Origin: Candidatus Woesearchaeota archaeon
GTDB taxonomy: Archaea; Nanobdellota; Nanobdellia; Woesearchaeales; SKIA01
Length of the DNA: 15,392 bases
NCBI GenBank assembly: GCA_007116645.1
Contig: SKIA01000029.1
Location: 1 to 15,392 of the forward strand
Direction: 5' to 3'
Below are positions 1 through 7,364 of this stretch, one piece after another. The notes beneath the pieces are model-generated. The model did not search any database. It saw nothing but the letters and a program-made list of their open reading frames with translations, and was not told the origin of the DNA. The number at the start of each line of letters is the position of its first letter. The first letter of the stretch is position 1. The position numbers were made by a program, and so were the translations under genes.

Positions 1-1515
1 CGAGTCACCGGAGCGAGCACTACAGAACTTGAAAAAGACTGGTCAAAAACAGGCGACCTCGGGCTTATCGCAGAAAACCGTGTGGATAACAAGTCGCAAC
101 AAACGCTGTTCTCAGCAAGTCTTACTGTTAACCACGTCTTTAATCAGCTCAAGCGACTTGCGCAAACAGAAGGAAAAAATAGTGTTGACACAAAACTCAA
201 ACTCCTCTCAGAACTGCTAAGCAACGCGTCACCACGAGAAGCAAAATACCTTGTGCGAACAGTGCTTGAAGAACTACGCATCGGAATTGCAACGCAAACC
301 CTACGAGACGGAATCACTCTCGCATTCCTGCCAGAACACGCAGGGATTACTAATGGAGAAATCACTGACCGCGAAAGCTACAATAAAACAACAGCAATCA
401 TGCAGTCAGCATACGACAAAACAAACGATTTCGCTATTGTTGCGCAAACAGCAACCAAGGGTCTTGACGCGCTACAAGAAATCCACCTTACTGTCGGGAC
501 CCCACTCAAAGTAATGCTGGGAGTGCGCGGAACGCTGCCAGACGCATTTACCTCATTTACTGCTCCAATACTGCTCCAATACAAATACGACGGTTTTCGC
601 GTGCAAATACACAAACAACAAGACACCATCACCATTTATACGCGGCGCCTAGAGGACGTGACTACGCAATTTCCAGATATAGTCGAGCGAGCAAAAGCAG
701 CAATCAAAGCAGACAATGCAATCATTGACGCAGAAGCGATAGGTATAGACCCCGAAACAAGAAAGTACAAACCATTCCAAGAAATCAGCCAACGAATACG
801 AAGAAAATACGGCATACAAGAAATGGCAGAAAAACTGCCTGTCGATGTGCGCTGCTTTGACGTCATGCTCGCAGACAATGAAGAATACCTTGACAAGACG
901 CTAAGAGAAAGACACGAAATACTCCAAAAGCTCATCAAGGAAGAAGAACTCTTTGGCATAGCACACACTCTTATTACAGAAGACCAAGAACAAGCACAAA
1001 CATTTTACGACACCGCGATCGCGGCAGGAGAAGAAGGTATTTTTGCAAAACACCTAGAAAGCGTGTATCAACCAGGAACACGAGTAGGGAACTGGATGAA
1101 GATAAAACACACCATGGAACCGCTCGACCTCGTCATCGTGTCAGCAGAGTGGGGCGAAGGAAAACGAAGCGGCTGGCTGACCAGCTTTACGGTAGCGTGT
1201 CAAGATGAGAACGGAGAACTCAAAGAAACAGGAAAAGTAGCAACGGGCCTTAAAGAACTTGAAGAAGAAGGGTTCTCCTTTAAAGAAATGACGGCACTAC
1301 TCACACCACTCATTGAATTTGAAGAAGGACGCTACGTCAAAGTACAACCACAAATAATTGTGGAAGTAGCGTATGACGAAATACAACAAAGCCCGACTTA
1401 CGAATCAGGGTATGCTCTTCGCTTTCCAAGAATTCTTCGCAATAGAACAGACGACAAAACAGTCGATGACATCAGCAACATAGACTACATCACATCCTTG
1501 TACGACGCAGAATAA
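1..1515 (+). CDS. lig: ATP-dependent DNA ligase, archaeal type (5' end missing)
   Basis: Seals nicks in DNA using ATP through an enzyme-AMP intermediate, in replication and repair. The reading frame is open from base 1 and codes 504 residues up to TAA at 1513-1515. Archaeal ligases of this family are about 560-600 residues, so roughly the first 60-100 are probably outside the window. A GTG at 82 could be taken as the start, but the codons before it read GDLGLIAE, which is typical ligase N-terminal domain sequence. Nucleotidyltransferase motifs are all visible: motif I KYDGFR with the AMP-accepting lysine codon at 583-585, motif III IIDAEAIG, motif IV EEGIFAKHL, and motif V WMKIKH. An OB-fold region follows to the C-terminus. 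The last 31 bases overlap the convergent AAA+ gene. Family assignment is firm; the exact length is unknown. Confidence 0.97.
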   Translation, partial: RVTGASTTELEKDWSKTGDLGLIAENRVDNKSQQTLFSASLTVNHVFNQLKRLAQTEGKNSVDTKLKLLSELLSNASPREAKYLVRTVLEELRIGIATQTLRDGITLAFLPEHAGITNGEITDRESYNKTTAIMQSAYDKTNDFAIVAQTATKGLDALQEIHLTVGTPLKVMLGVRGTLPDAFTSFTAPILLQYKYDGFRVQIHKQQDTITIYTRRLEDVTTQFPDIVERAKAAIKADNAIIDAEAIGIDPETRKYKPFQEISQRIRRKYGIQEMAEKLPVDVRCFDVMLADNEEYLDKTLRERHEILQKLIKEEELFGIAHTLITEDQEQAQTFYDTAIAAGEEGIFAKHLESVYQPGTRVGNWMKIKHTMEPLDLVIVSAEWGEGKRSGWLTSFTVACQDENGELKETGKVATGLKELEEEGFSFKEMTALLTPLIEFEEGRYVKVQPQIIVEVAYDEIQQSPTYESGYALRFPRILRNRTDDKTVDDISNIDYITSLYDAE

Positions 1516-2684
1516 TTCTTCAGTAACGACTGGACTTCAGGTAAGCCCAGATGCTTTGCATGACTGAGCGGGTCTTCTAATTGCTTGGCAGTCATGATGT
1601 CAAACCGCTCACCACCAAGGAACTTGCACGTAGTAGTGACCTCCGCAGGCGAGTAACTACCAGTAAACGAGTGATCAGTAACGAATGCGCGCACATCATC
1701 ATTAGCCCAAGGAAGGATCGCATTGACTAATGCCTCATACTCAGAGCGCTTGGAATAACCAGGAACAAAAATACGCTTTTCAAACCGTCGACCAAGAGCA
1801 CTATCAAGAGCCTTAGGCACGTTCGTAGTACCAAAAATTACGTAGTTGCCAACATAGTTAGACTCCAAACCAGACATGAAAGTCATCATCTCGCCAGTTA
1901 CTTGAATACCCCCAGAAGACGCAGAATCATCATCACGAGAATCCATTATGGTGTCAGCATCATCAATAACTAACACTCCAATGCCTGCAGGATCAGATAT
2001 TGAAAGCAGCTTTCTTCGAAGTGCCTTAGCGCTTTCACCCACCCACTTACTATAATCAGATGCCTTAAAGGTTTCAAAACGAAACGGAATACCCTTCTCC
2101 AACGATAGTTCACGACTCACACTCACAGCGTATTTGCACAAAGAAGTCTTCCCCGTTCCCGGAGGACCATGCAAGAGTACGCCCTGAGTCAAATGGTCCT
2201 GCAAAGGATTAAAGCCTTGTTCAGGCCTATATGAAAACAAATGGTTAACACATTTCACTACAGCATACTTTTCTTTTTCAAGACCAACAATCAACGGTTT
2301 TTCAGGAAGAGACCGACGATACGACTTGTCACCCAGACGAAGCGTAAACGGAGGGTTGTCAGAAGACAAAAAAGCGTACGCACCCCCGATCACTTCTGAC
2401 GCGTGCTCAGGACGCCGAGCAACAGAAGAAATAAGTTCTTCAAGAGACCGAATAGGCTGAGCAGGGCCTTCACCAGGAGCAAACAGTCCTATAGATGCTT
2501 CCAACGACTCAGAAGCAGAAATTCCTGCTCGCGTTGCAGCAATATAACCCGAAGCGACATCAAGCAAGACTTCTTGCACTTGGGGACTTGTGCGAGATAA
2601 GTCCTGAAAGGAGAGCTCCCGAGCGGCCTGCTTGCGCGCAGCAAGCAAGTCCGTCTCAGAAACAGTTATCGCACGCGCTGCCAT
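1485..2684 (-). CDS. AAA+ ATPase (classic AAA-like), partner of the coiled-coil gene upstream
   Basis: A 399-residue protein with one AAA+ module. Residues 1-130 are an N-terminal region I do not recognise. Walker A GPPGTGKT is at 173-180, an aromatic pore-loop-like KWVGE at 213-217, Walker B VLVIDDAD at 237-244, the sensor-1 segment FGTTN at 284-288, and the arginine-finger region GRRFEKR at 298-304. The layout resembles ring-forming AAA proteins of the Vps4/proteasomal-ATPase kind that remodel or unfold proteins. The usual Walker B glutamate is an aspartate here (DD instead of DE). No membrane segment or protease domain is visible. The ATG at 2682-2684 overlaps the end of the coiled-coil gene by 19 bases, so the two are surely co-transcribed. 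The 3' end overlaps the convergent ligase gene by 31 bases. The ATPase call is firm; the substrate is unknown. Confidence 0.9.
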   Translation of the reverse strand: MAARAITVSETDLLAARKQAARELSFQDLSRTSPQVQEVLLDVASGYIAATRAGISASESLEASIGLFAPGEGPAQPIRSLEELISSVARRPEHASEVIGGAYAFLSSDNPPFTLRLGDKSYRRSLPEKPLIVGLEKEKYAVVKCVNHLFSYRPEQGFNPLQDHLTQGVLLHGPPGTGKTSLCKYAVSVSRELSLEKGIPFRFETFKASDYSKWVGESAKALRRKLLSISDPAGIGVLVIDDADTIMDSRDDDSASSGGIQVTGEMMTFMSGLESNYVGNYVIFGTTNVPKALDSALGRRFEKRIFVPGYSKRSEYEALVNAILPWANDDVRAFVTDHSFTGSYSPAEVTTTCKFLGGERFDIMTAKQLEDPLSHAKHLGLPEVQSLLKNYSASYKDVM

Positions 2685-3607
2685 CGCTCAACCAGCGGGT
2701 CATTGTCGTAGTTGTTTGCGGGAGCACCAAACGTGGTGTCAATACCAAGAGGGGTTTTGTTGGAGAAATCCGTTTCAAACTTTCTTCCAATCTGTTGTGC
2801 CAGTTCTCCTAGAAGCTCATATTGCTTAATCATACTCGGCTCAGTGCCTCCAACACTAATTTCTTGCTGTAATCGAGCATCATCAACAACTAAGCCAATA
2901 TGGTGTTCTTGACGCCTAAACTCACTTAAGCGAGCAGAGGTTTGTTGATGTTGAGCACTCAAGGCCTCATAGCGGCGCTTAGAACCAACGTATCCGCGCA
3001 TCGCTTCATCTGCTTCGTGACGAAGCAACCTGACTTCTGTTTGCGCACTCATGTGGCGCTCTCGAATATTCTGTGTTGCGGGACTAAACCCCGTTCCAGA
3101 TTGTTCAAGCTCAGCTTCGAGACGGTCAGATTGAGTGCGAGCACGTTGATACTGCTCGATAACGATTGCTGCACGGTTTTGATATAAACCGTGTTCTTCA
3201 CTGACTTTTTTTAATTTCTGTCCTTGCTCTTCCACACGCTTGTCAAGACGATTAACGTGCGTAGTGTACGTTGCGTGTTGATTTGAGAGTTGTTCAATAA
3301 GCTTGTCAAGTTCTCTTTCCGGAGTATATCCAAAGACACGTTTTACTTGATCACGAATGCGCTCAAACGCTGAGCGCTCATCCACAGCATCACGAGAAGC
3401 TTTGTATGCTCGTAAGTCCACAGTGTCGGGCTTTGCTTTATTTCCTACACGCTGTTTCATATCAGCGAGCTCTTTGTCTGAAAACTCACTCATAGTATCC
3501 AACGTGGATTCTAAAGATGAAGGGTCTTGTATCATATGTATGGTATCACCATATAACGTAAGTTCAACGATTTTTAGGTGTCTTTTCACAAGAAAGTCGG
3601 AACGCAT
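2666..3607 (-). CDS. Coiled-coil protein of unknown function, operon partner of the AAA+ ATPase
   Basis: About 313 residues, rich in Glu, Gln, Arg and Lys. Residues from about 95 to 240 look like long coiled-coil helices, for example the stretch around NRLDKRVEEQGQKLKK. There is no signal peptide, membrane segment or catalytic motif. The C-terminal tail (NNYDNDPLVERWQRVR) is polar and could be a docking tail, but that is a guess. The start is uncertain. A TTG at 3613 and an ATG at 3607 open the frame. A second in-frame ATG at 3535 would remove 24 residues and is preceded by TTATAT (minus strand, 3551-3556). I chose the first ATG. None of these has a clear Shine-Dalgarno site. Overlap with the AAA+ gene implies a joint complex, perhaps as adaptor or substrate filament. 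I recognise no family. Confidence 0.75.
   Translation of the reverse strand: MRSDFLVKRHLKIVELTLYGDTIHMIQDPSSLESTLDTMSEFSDKELADMKQRVGNKAKPDTVDLRAYKASRDAVDERSAFERIRDQVKRVFGYTPERELDKLIEQLSNQHATYTTHVNRLDKRVEEQGQKLKKVSEEHGLYQNRAAIVIEQYQRARTQSDRLEAELEQSGTGFSPATQNIRERHMSAQTEVRLLRHEADEAMRGYVGSKRRYEALSAQHQQTSARLSEFRRQEHHIGLVVDDARLQQEISVGGTEPSMIKQYELLGELAQQIGRKFETDFSNKTPLGIDTTFGAPANNYDNDPLVERWQRVR
3539..3553. repeat. 15-bp inverted repeat near the start of the coiled-coil gene
   Basis: TATGGT and ACCATA are perfect 6-bp arms separated by ATC. The repeat lies just upstream of the alternative ATG at 3535, and next to TTATAT on the minus strand. If that ATG is the true start, this is an operator-like site in the promoter. 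If the start is 3607, it lies inside the coding region and may be chance. Confidence 0.25.
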
Positions 3608-3713
3608 TCGCAAAGTACGAAATTAGAGGTGTAAGGACAACGAGTTTACAGATAACGCACACAAATACGGAATCACTCCATTTTTTAACCGCAAAATCCA
3701 ACGGCAAAAGTCT

Positions 3714-3719
3714 CTTAAA
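3714..3719 (+). promoter_or_regulatory. Possible TATA box for aIF5B
   Basis: CTTAAA, centred about 24-25 bases before the aIF5B ATG, would give a leaderless or nearly leaderless transcript. No Shine-Dalgarno site precedes that ATG, which fits. The match to TTTAWA is imperfect. The divergent gap 3608-3740 also holds GGTTAAAAAATGG on the minus strand (3678-3690), a candidate promoter for the coiled-coil/AAA+ unit. Confidence 0.35.
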
Positions 3720-3740
3720 GCCCTACACATTCACAAAAAC

Positions 3741-5480
3741 ATGATTCGCGCACCTATCTGCACAGTTGTCGGTCACGTAGACCACGGAAAAACTACGCTT
3801 CTTGATAGAATTAGAGGGACAGCAGTTGCTGCTGGAGAAGCAGGAGCGATCACACAAGCAATTGGTGCGAGCATTATCCCAATAGAACACATCAAAGAGC
3901 GCGCAGGAGACATGCTTGGAGCAAAAGCAGTTAATATCCCCGGATTACTCTTCATCGACACACCAGGACACGCAGCGTTTACAAGCATGCGAAAGCGCGG
4001 AGGATCACTTGCAGACATCGCAATACTCATGGTGGATATCAACGAAGGATTTAAGCCACAAACAAAAGAAGCGCTCGAAATATTACGAAGCCACAAAACA
4101 CCATTCATTGTTGCCGCAAACAAAATAGATGCTGCTCGCGGATACAGCAAAAAAGACGACAACATCATCAAAGACTTAAACGCGCAAAACACGCAAGCAA
4201 CAGAATATATCGAAACTAAACTGTACCAACTCGTTGCAGAACTTGCAAGCCAAGGTGTTCCCGCAGACCGTTTTGATCGTCTAGAAGGATTTGATAAACA
4301 AGTAGCCATCGTGCCTATCAGCGCGCTTAACGGACAAGGAATTAACAGCCTCTTAGCAATCATCGTGGGACTTGCGCAGCGATACCTTGAGAAAAACCTT
4401 GATGCAACAGTGGACGGACCGGCAAAAGGCACAGTGCTTGAAGTCTCAGAAGAACAAGGGCTTGGCCTTACGCTTAACGCAATTATTTATGACGGAACAC
4501 TCAACGTAGGAGATACCATCGTTATCGCATCATTAACAGAACCCGTCGTTACCAAAGTACGCGCCCTACTGCAACCAAATAATGCAGGAGATTTGCGAGA
4601 CAAAAAAACACGCTTTGCAAACATCAAGCACGCAAGCGCAGCAACAGGAGTGAAAATTAGCGCGCCAAACCTAGAAGGAGTAACTGCAGGAATGCCCTTT
4701 GCAGCAGCACAAGGAGACGTTGAACAAATACGAGAAGAACTCTCAAAAGAAGTAGGCGATGTCACCATAGAAACAGACGAAGAAGGAGTGGTGCTCAAAG
4801 CAGACAACATCGGGTCACTAGAAGCACTCATCATGCTCCTTCGAGAAAAAAACATCTCCATACGCTCAGCACATGTAGGTGCAGTAACAAAAAAAGACTT
4901 GGTGCTCGCAAGCTCAAACAAACCAGAACACGCAGTCGTACTCGCATTTAACGTAAAGACATTACCATCAACAGAAGAAGCAACCGTTCTTGGAGCAGAT
5001 ATCATTTACAAACTTATTGACGACTTTGAGGAATACATACGAAAACTCGACGAAAAAATCGTTCGCGAAGAAGTATCGCACCTGCCAAGACCAGCACGAA
5101 TGGTTATTCTTGGAAACTGCATCTTTAGGCAATCAAACCCGCTCGTTTGCGGAGTAGAAATAACGCACGGAGCACTCAAGAAAGGCAGCCGTGTCGTCAA
5201 AGAACAAGATCCACAAAACACTATCGGATACGTAAAAGAGATTCAAGAAAAAAAGCAAAGTATTGAGCGAGCAGAAAAAGGAGCACAAGTAGCGCTGAGC
5301 ATTCCAGGAGCAGTCGGCGGAAAACACGTCAACGAAAATGATGTGCTCTGGGCAGCAGTATCAGAAGAAGAATTTCGCACACTCAAAGAATACGCAAAAC
5401 ACCTTACCGCAGAAGAAAAAGATGTACTCAAAGAATACTCAGAAGTCATGAGAAAACACAATCCATTATGGGGAGTTTAG
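3741..5480 (+). CDS. infB: Translation initiation factor aIF5B (IF-2-like GTPase)
   Basis: A GTPase that promotes ribosomal subunit joining and initiator tRNA placement in archaea. Its 579 residues match the usual archaeal aIF5B length of about 580-600. The G domain has G1 GHVDHGKT at 11-18, the aIF5B-typical AGAITQAIGA at 34-43, G3 DTPGH at 73-77, and G4 NKID at 127-130. Domain II begins near 225 (KGTVLEV). Domains III and IV follow, with the C-terminal beta-barrel seen around NPLVCGVEITHG. There is no intein, although archaeal aIF5B genes sometimes carry one. The ATG at 3741 lacks a Shine-Dalgarno site and may be leaderless. The stop is followed closely by the Nip7-like gene, forming a translation-related pair. 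Confidence 0.97.
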   Translation: MIRAPICTVVGHVDHGKTTLLDRIRGTAVAAGEAGAITQAIGASIIPIEHIKERAGDMLGAKAVNIPGLLFIDTPGHAAFTSMRKRGGSLADIAILMVDINEGFKPQTKEALEILRSHKTPFIVAANKIDAARGYSKKDDNIIKDLNAQNTQATEYIETKLYQLVAELASQGVPADRFDRLEGFDKQVAIVPISALNGQGINSLLAIIVGLAQRYLEKNLDATVDGPAKGTVLEVSEEQGLGLTLNAIIYDGTLNVGDTIVIASLTEPVVTKVRALLQPNNAGDLRDKKTRFANIKHASAATGVKISAPNLEGVTAGMPFAAAQGDVEQIREELSKEVGDVTIETDEEGVVLKADNIGSLEALIMLLREKNISIRSAHVGAVTKKDLVLASSNKPEHAVVLAFNVKTLPSTEEATVLGADIIYKLIDDFEEYIRKLDEKIVREEVSHLPRPARMVILGNCIFRQSNPLVCGVEITHGALKKGSRVVKEQDPQNTIGYVKEIQEKKQSIERAEKGAQVALSIPGAVGGKHVNENDVLWAAVSEEEFRTLKEYAKHLTAEEKDVLKEYSEVMRKHNPLWGV

Positions 5481-5482
5481 AA

Positions 5483-5929
5483 ATGCGCTTTTTGAACTCT
5501 CGAGAAAGAAAGCATTTTTTTGCAGCACTCAAAGAACAATACGGGTACGAAGGAAGCACAGAGTACCTTGTGTTTGAGAACGGACAAAACAAATTTTACC
5601 TTCTAAATCAATCCGCAGCAGTAATAGACTGGGATGGCGTGCGTCCAAAGCACGCAGGACTATACGTTGCAAATCAGATGCACGAAGAATTACGACTCAC
5701 AATGGATGGAGCGCAACTACTTTCAAACGACTGCTCACACGAAAAAATCGTTCTGACGGGAGAACAGCAAGAGCAATGGATGCGAGGAGAAGACGTGGCC
5801 ACAGAACAAGAAGACACACCATTTAGTATCGTCATGTGCGGAGAAGACGTTCTTGGCTGCGGAAAAATAAAAGACGGCTACCTACTCAATTATGTGCCTA
5901 AAGGTCGCTGGATACTAGACCCGCACTAA
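5483..5929 (+). CDS. Nip7-like PUA-domain RNA-binding protein
   Basis: About 148 residues, with a pre-PUA domain (about 1-85, with GLYVANQ and GAQLLSND) followed by a C-terminal PUA domain (about 87-145, with LTGEQQEQWMRGED and LGCGKIKDGYLLNYVPKGRW). This arrangement is that of archaeal Nip7/NOL1-NOP2-associated PUA proteins, which bind rRNA during ribosome assembly. It has no methyltransferase domain. Two ATGs are possible. The one at 5468 overlaps aIF5B. The one at 5483 is two bases after the aIF5B stop, has GGGGAG about seven bases upstream, and gives the expected MRFL start, so I prefer it. The stop overlaps the stop of the convergent MCT-1-like gene by four bases. The PUA call is solid; the Nip7 assignment is by recall of the pattern. 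Confidence 0.85.
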   Translation: MRFLNSRERKHFFAALKEQYGYEGSTEYLVFENGQNKFYLLNQSAAVIDWDGVRPKHAGLYVANQMHEELRLTMDGAQLLSNDCSHEKIVLTGEQQEQWMRGEDVATEQEDTPFSIVMCGEDVLGCGKIKDGYLLNYVPKGRWILDPH

Positions 5930-6363
5930 CCCCAGAGTTCATCGCCCACAAAATGCAAGTTCTTCACAACACGCCCTTCAGACGCAGATTGAATATCTTC
6001 AGACGAGAGTAACAACTGGCCTACCGCCAAGGGCTTGCCATGCGTTTCATCAACCACAACAATCAACGCATCTTTTGGTGCTTTAGGCACAACAGTAATT
6101 CCTGGACGCATAATATCTGCTCCACGCGTTACAAAACGCACTGCACCCATATCCACGACGAGTTTAGGAAGAACATCTTGCTTTAGGAGTAAACGCAACG
6201 AAGGAATCCATTCATCATCAACCATGAAAAACCAAAGTTCACCGTCAACAAACAATAAATTGTCGTCTTGCTCAACAACAGCTTTCTTATCGAGCTCTAC
6301 AGGGAGCCGCTCTTGAAGGGAGCGCACATCACTTTTTCTCAATCGTTTGCGTGACAAGACCAT
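5926..6363 (-). CDS. MCT-1-like protein: pre-PUA (DUF1947-type) plus PUA domain
   Basis: This 145-residue protein has an N-terminal pre-PUA domain (about 1-65) and a PUA domain (about 67-141). Highly typical segments are WIPSLRLLLK, VVDMGAVRFVTRGADIMRPG at 69-88, and VVDETHGKPLAVG at 103-115. These match the archaeal relatives of eukaryotic MCT-1 and of the N-terminal half of eIF2D, which bind the small ribosomal subunit and act in initiation, reinitiation or recycling. The archaeal role is inferred by homology. The ATG at 6361-6363 overlaps the end of the HAD gene by 35 bases. No nearer ATG exists, though a TTG seven codons in would shorten the overlap. It is the last gene of a three-gene minus-strand unit and meets the Nip7-like gene tail to tail, a second PUA protein at the same spot. 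Confidence 0.9.
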   Translation of the reverse strand: MVLSRKRLRKSDVRSLQERLPVELDKKAVVEQDDNLLFVDGELWFFMVDDEWIPSLRLLLKQDVLPKLVVDMGAVRFVTRGADIMRPGITVVPKAPKDALIVVVDETHGKPLAVGQLLLSSEDIQSASEGRVVKNLHFVGDELWG

Positions 6364-7045
6364 ACACCTCCAAAATGTTCTCTACCTCATAATCAACATA
6401 ATCAAACGACAACTTGCGCGCGCGAGGAGAAATATCTTCTTTTTGCCAGACAGTCACAAAGCCAAGCTCTTTTGCACTAATCAAATCCTTTGGCGGGTTA
6501 TCACCAACCATAACGCATTCGTGCGCAGATACTCCCAAGCGAAACGTGATTTCCCGAAACACGCGAGGATTAGGTTTGTTTACACCAAGCTCATCGCTTG
6601 TTACGATAGCATCAAAATATTCTTCTAAACACAACTTTCTGATACGTCGGTCTTTGTACTGACGAACAACCCCATCTCCGTCTGAGAGAAGACCAAGTAA
6701 GTACCCTTCATCTTTGAGTTTTTGCAAGGTCTCATGCGTTCCAGGAAAGGGCTCGACGAGATCCACTAATAAGTTCCAGTAATGCTCAACAAGGGGTTGG
6801 ACATCAACATCGTTAACACCAAAATGCGCAAGCGCCTCAGAAAACCAGACGTCTCGACCATAGTCTTGCGGGAACGAATGACTCTCTAAATAGTCAACTT
6901 TGATGCGGTCAAACTCTTTTTTGAAAGCATCAGCATCAAGACCATACGTTTGAGAAACCTCGCGAGCAAGGTGTGCTTCTACTTCTTCCTCGAAGGGAAG
7001 CCATTTTTCTAATGTGTTATCAAAATCAAAAATGATTGCCTTCAC
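6329..7045 (-). CDS. HAD-superfamily hydrolase (phosphoglycolate phosphatase-like)
   Basis: 238 residues with all four HAD motifs: motif I DFDNTL at 7-12 (nucleophile and general acid aspartates), motif II serine in LLSDGDG near 119-125, motif III lysine in GVNKPNP, and motif IV VGDNPPKD. A helical cap follows motif I, as in subfamily I. HAD phosphatases act on small phosphorylated metabolites; the substrate cannot be read from the sequence. The start is GTG at 7043-7045. It overlaps the stop of the upstream small gene as GTGA and is preceded by GAGGAC five bases away, so translation is probably coupled. Its 3' end runs 35 bases into the MCT-1-like gene. Confidence 0.93.
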   Translation of the reverse strand: MKAIIFDFDNTLEKWLPFEEEVEAHLAREVSQTYGLDADAFKKEFDRIKVDYLESHSFPQDYGRDVWFSEALAHFGVNDVDVQPLVEHYWNLLVDLVEPFPGTHETLQKLKDEGYLLGLLSDGDGVVRQYKDRRIRKLCLEEYFDAIVTSDELGVNKPNPRVFREITFRLGVSAHECVMVGDNPPKDLISAKELGFVTVWQKEDISPRARKLSFDYVDYEVENILEVYGLVTQTIEKK

Positions 7046-7266
7046 AAAATGTCCTCAATAGGTTTTTTGTCCTTGCGAACAACAGGCGTTTCTGCTGGTT
7101 CATCAAGTGAGACACCAAGACGTTTGAGTTCCGCCATGTGCACTTGAGTGAGTTGATCAACAATGCTGATGATCCGCGAGAGTTCTTGGCGCTCTTTGGT
7201 GAGCGTTGATAAGCAACCTTTGTGAAAACCGATTTGTTCGTCTTTTGACGCTTCCTGTTCTACCAT
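7042..7266 (-). CDS. Small helical protein of unknown function
   Basis: A 74-residue, charged, mostly helical protein with the central segment DEQIGFHKGCLSTLTKERQE and then a hydrophobic heptad-like run (LSRIISIVDQLTQVHMAELKRLGV). There is no signal peptide or known motif, and a single cysteine. It probably forms a short helical hairpin or coiled coil. It heads the unit that continues with the HAD hydrolase (GTGA overlap) and the MCT-1-like protein. A TTTAAA box sits 26 bases upstream of its ATG, which supports both the start and a leaderless transcript. The pattern feels like a small protein conserved in DPANN archaea, but I cannot name a family. Confidence 0.8.
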   Translation of the reverse strand: MVEQEASKDEQIGFHKGCLSTLTKERQELSRIISIVDQLTQVHMAELKRLGVSLDEPAETPVVRKDKKPIEDIL

Positions 7267-7289
7267 GCAGTAATAAGAGAAAACGAGTT

Positions 7290-7295
7290 TTTAAA
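7290..7295 (-). promoter_or_regulatory. TATA box for the small-protein/HAD/MCT-1 unit
   Basis: On the minus strand the site reads CCTTTAAAAAC, with TTTAAA centred 26-27 bases before the ATG at 7266. That is the archaeal TATA-to-start spacing, so the transcript is probably leaderless. The same CCTTTAAAA core precedes the tRNA-Pro gene. Confidence 0.6.
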
Positions 7296-7335
7296 GGTTG
7301 TGCGCGCCGTCTCACTGGACAGTTAGAGGAAAAAG

Positions 7336-7356
7336 TAATGATATAGCAAATCATTA
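7336..7356. repeat. Inverted repeat upstream of the homing endonuclease
   Basis: TAATGAT (7336-7342) and ATCATTA (7350-7356) are perfect 7-bp arms with a 7-base spacer. They span positions -29 to -9 from the ATG at 7365, where a promoter should lie, and no normal TATA box is seen there. This is a candidate operator, perhaps for the endonuclease's own N-terminal helix-turn-helix. AT-rich sequence makes chance repeats more likely. Confidence 0.35.
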
Positions 7357-7364
7357 GCATTGTT

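Noticed and set aside
82..84. GTG as start of the DNA ligase
   Set aside because: The frame is open to base 1 and the preceding codons encode typical ligase sequence, so the gene continues upstream of the window.
3773..4432. 219-residue minus-strand ORF inside aIF5B
   Set aside because: Antisense shadow of a well-conserved GTPase gene, with biased composition and no recognisable motif.
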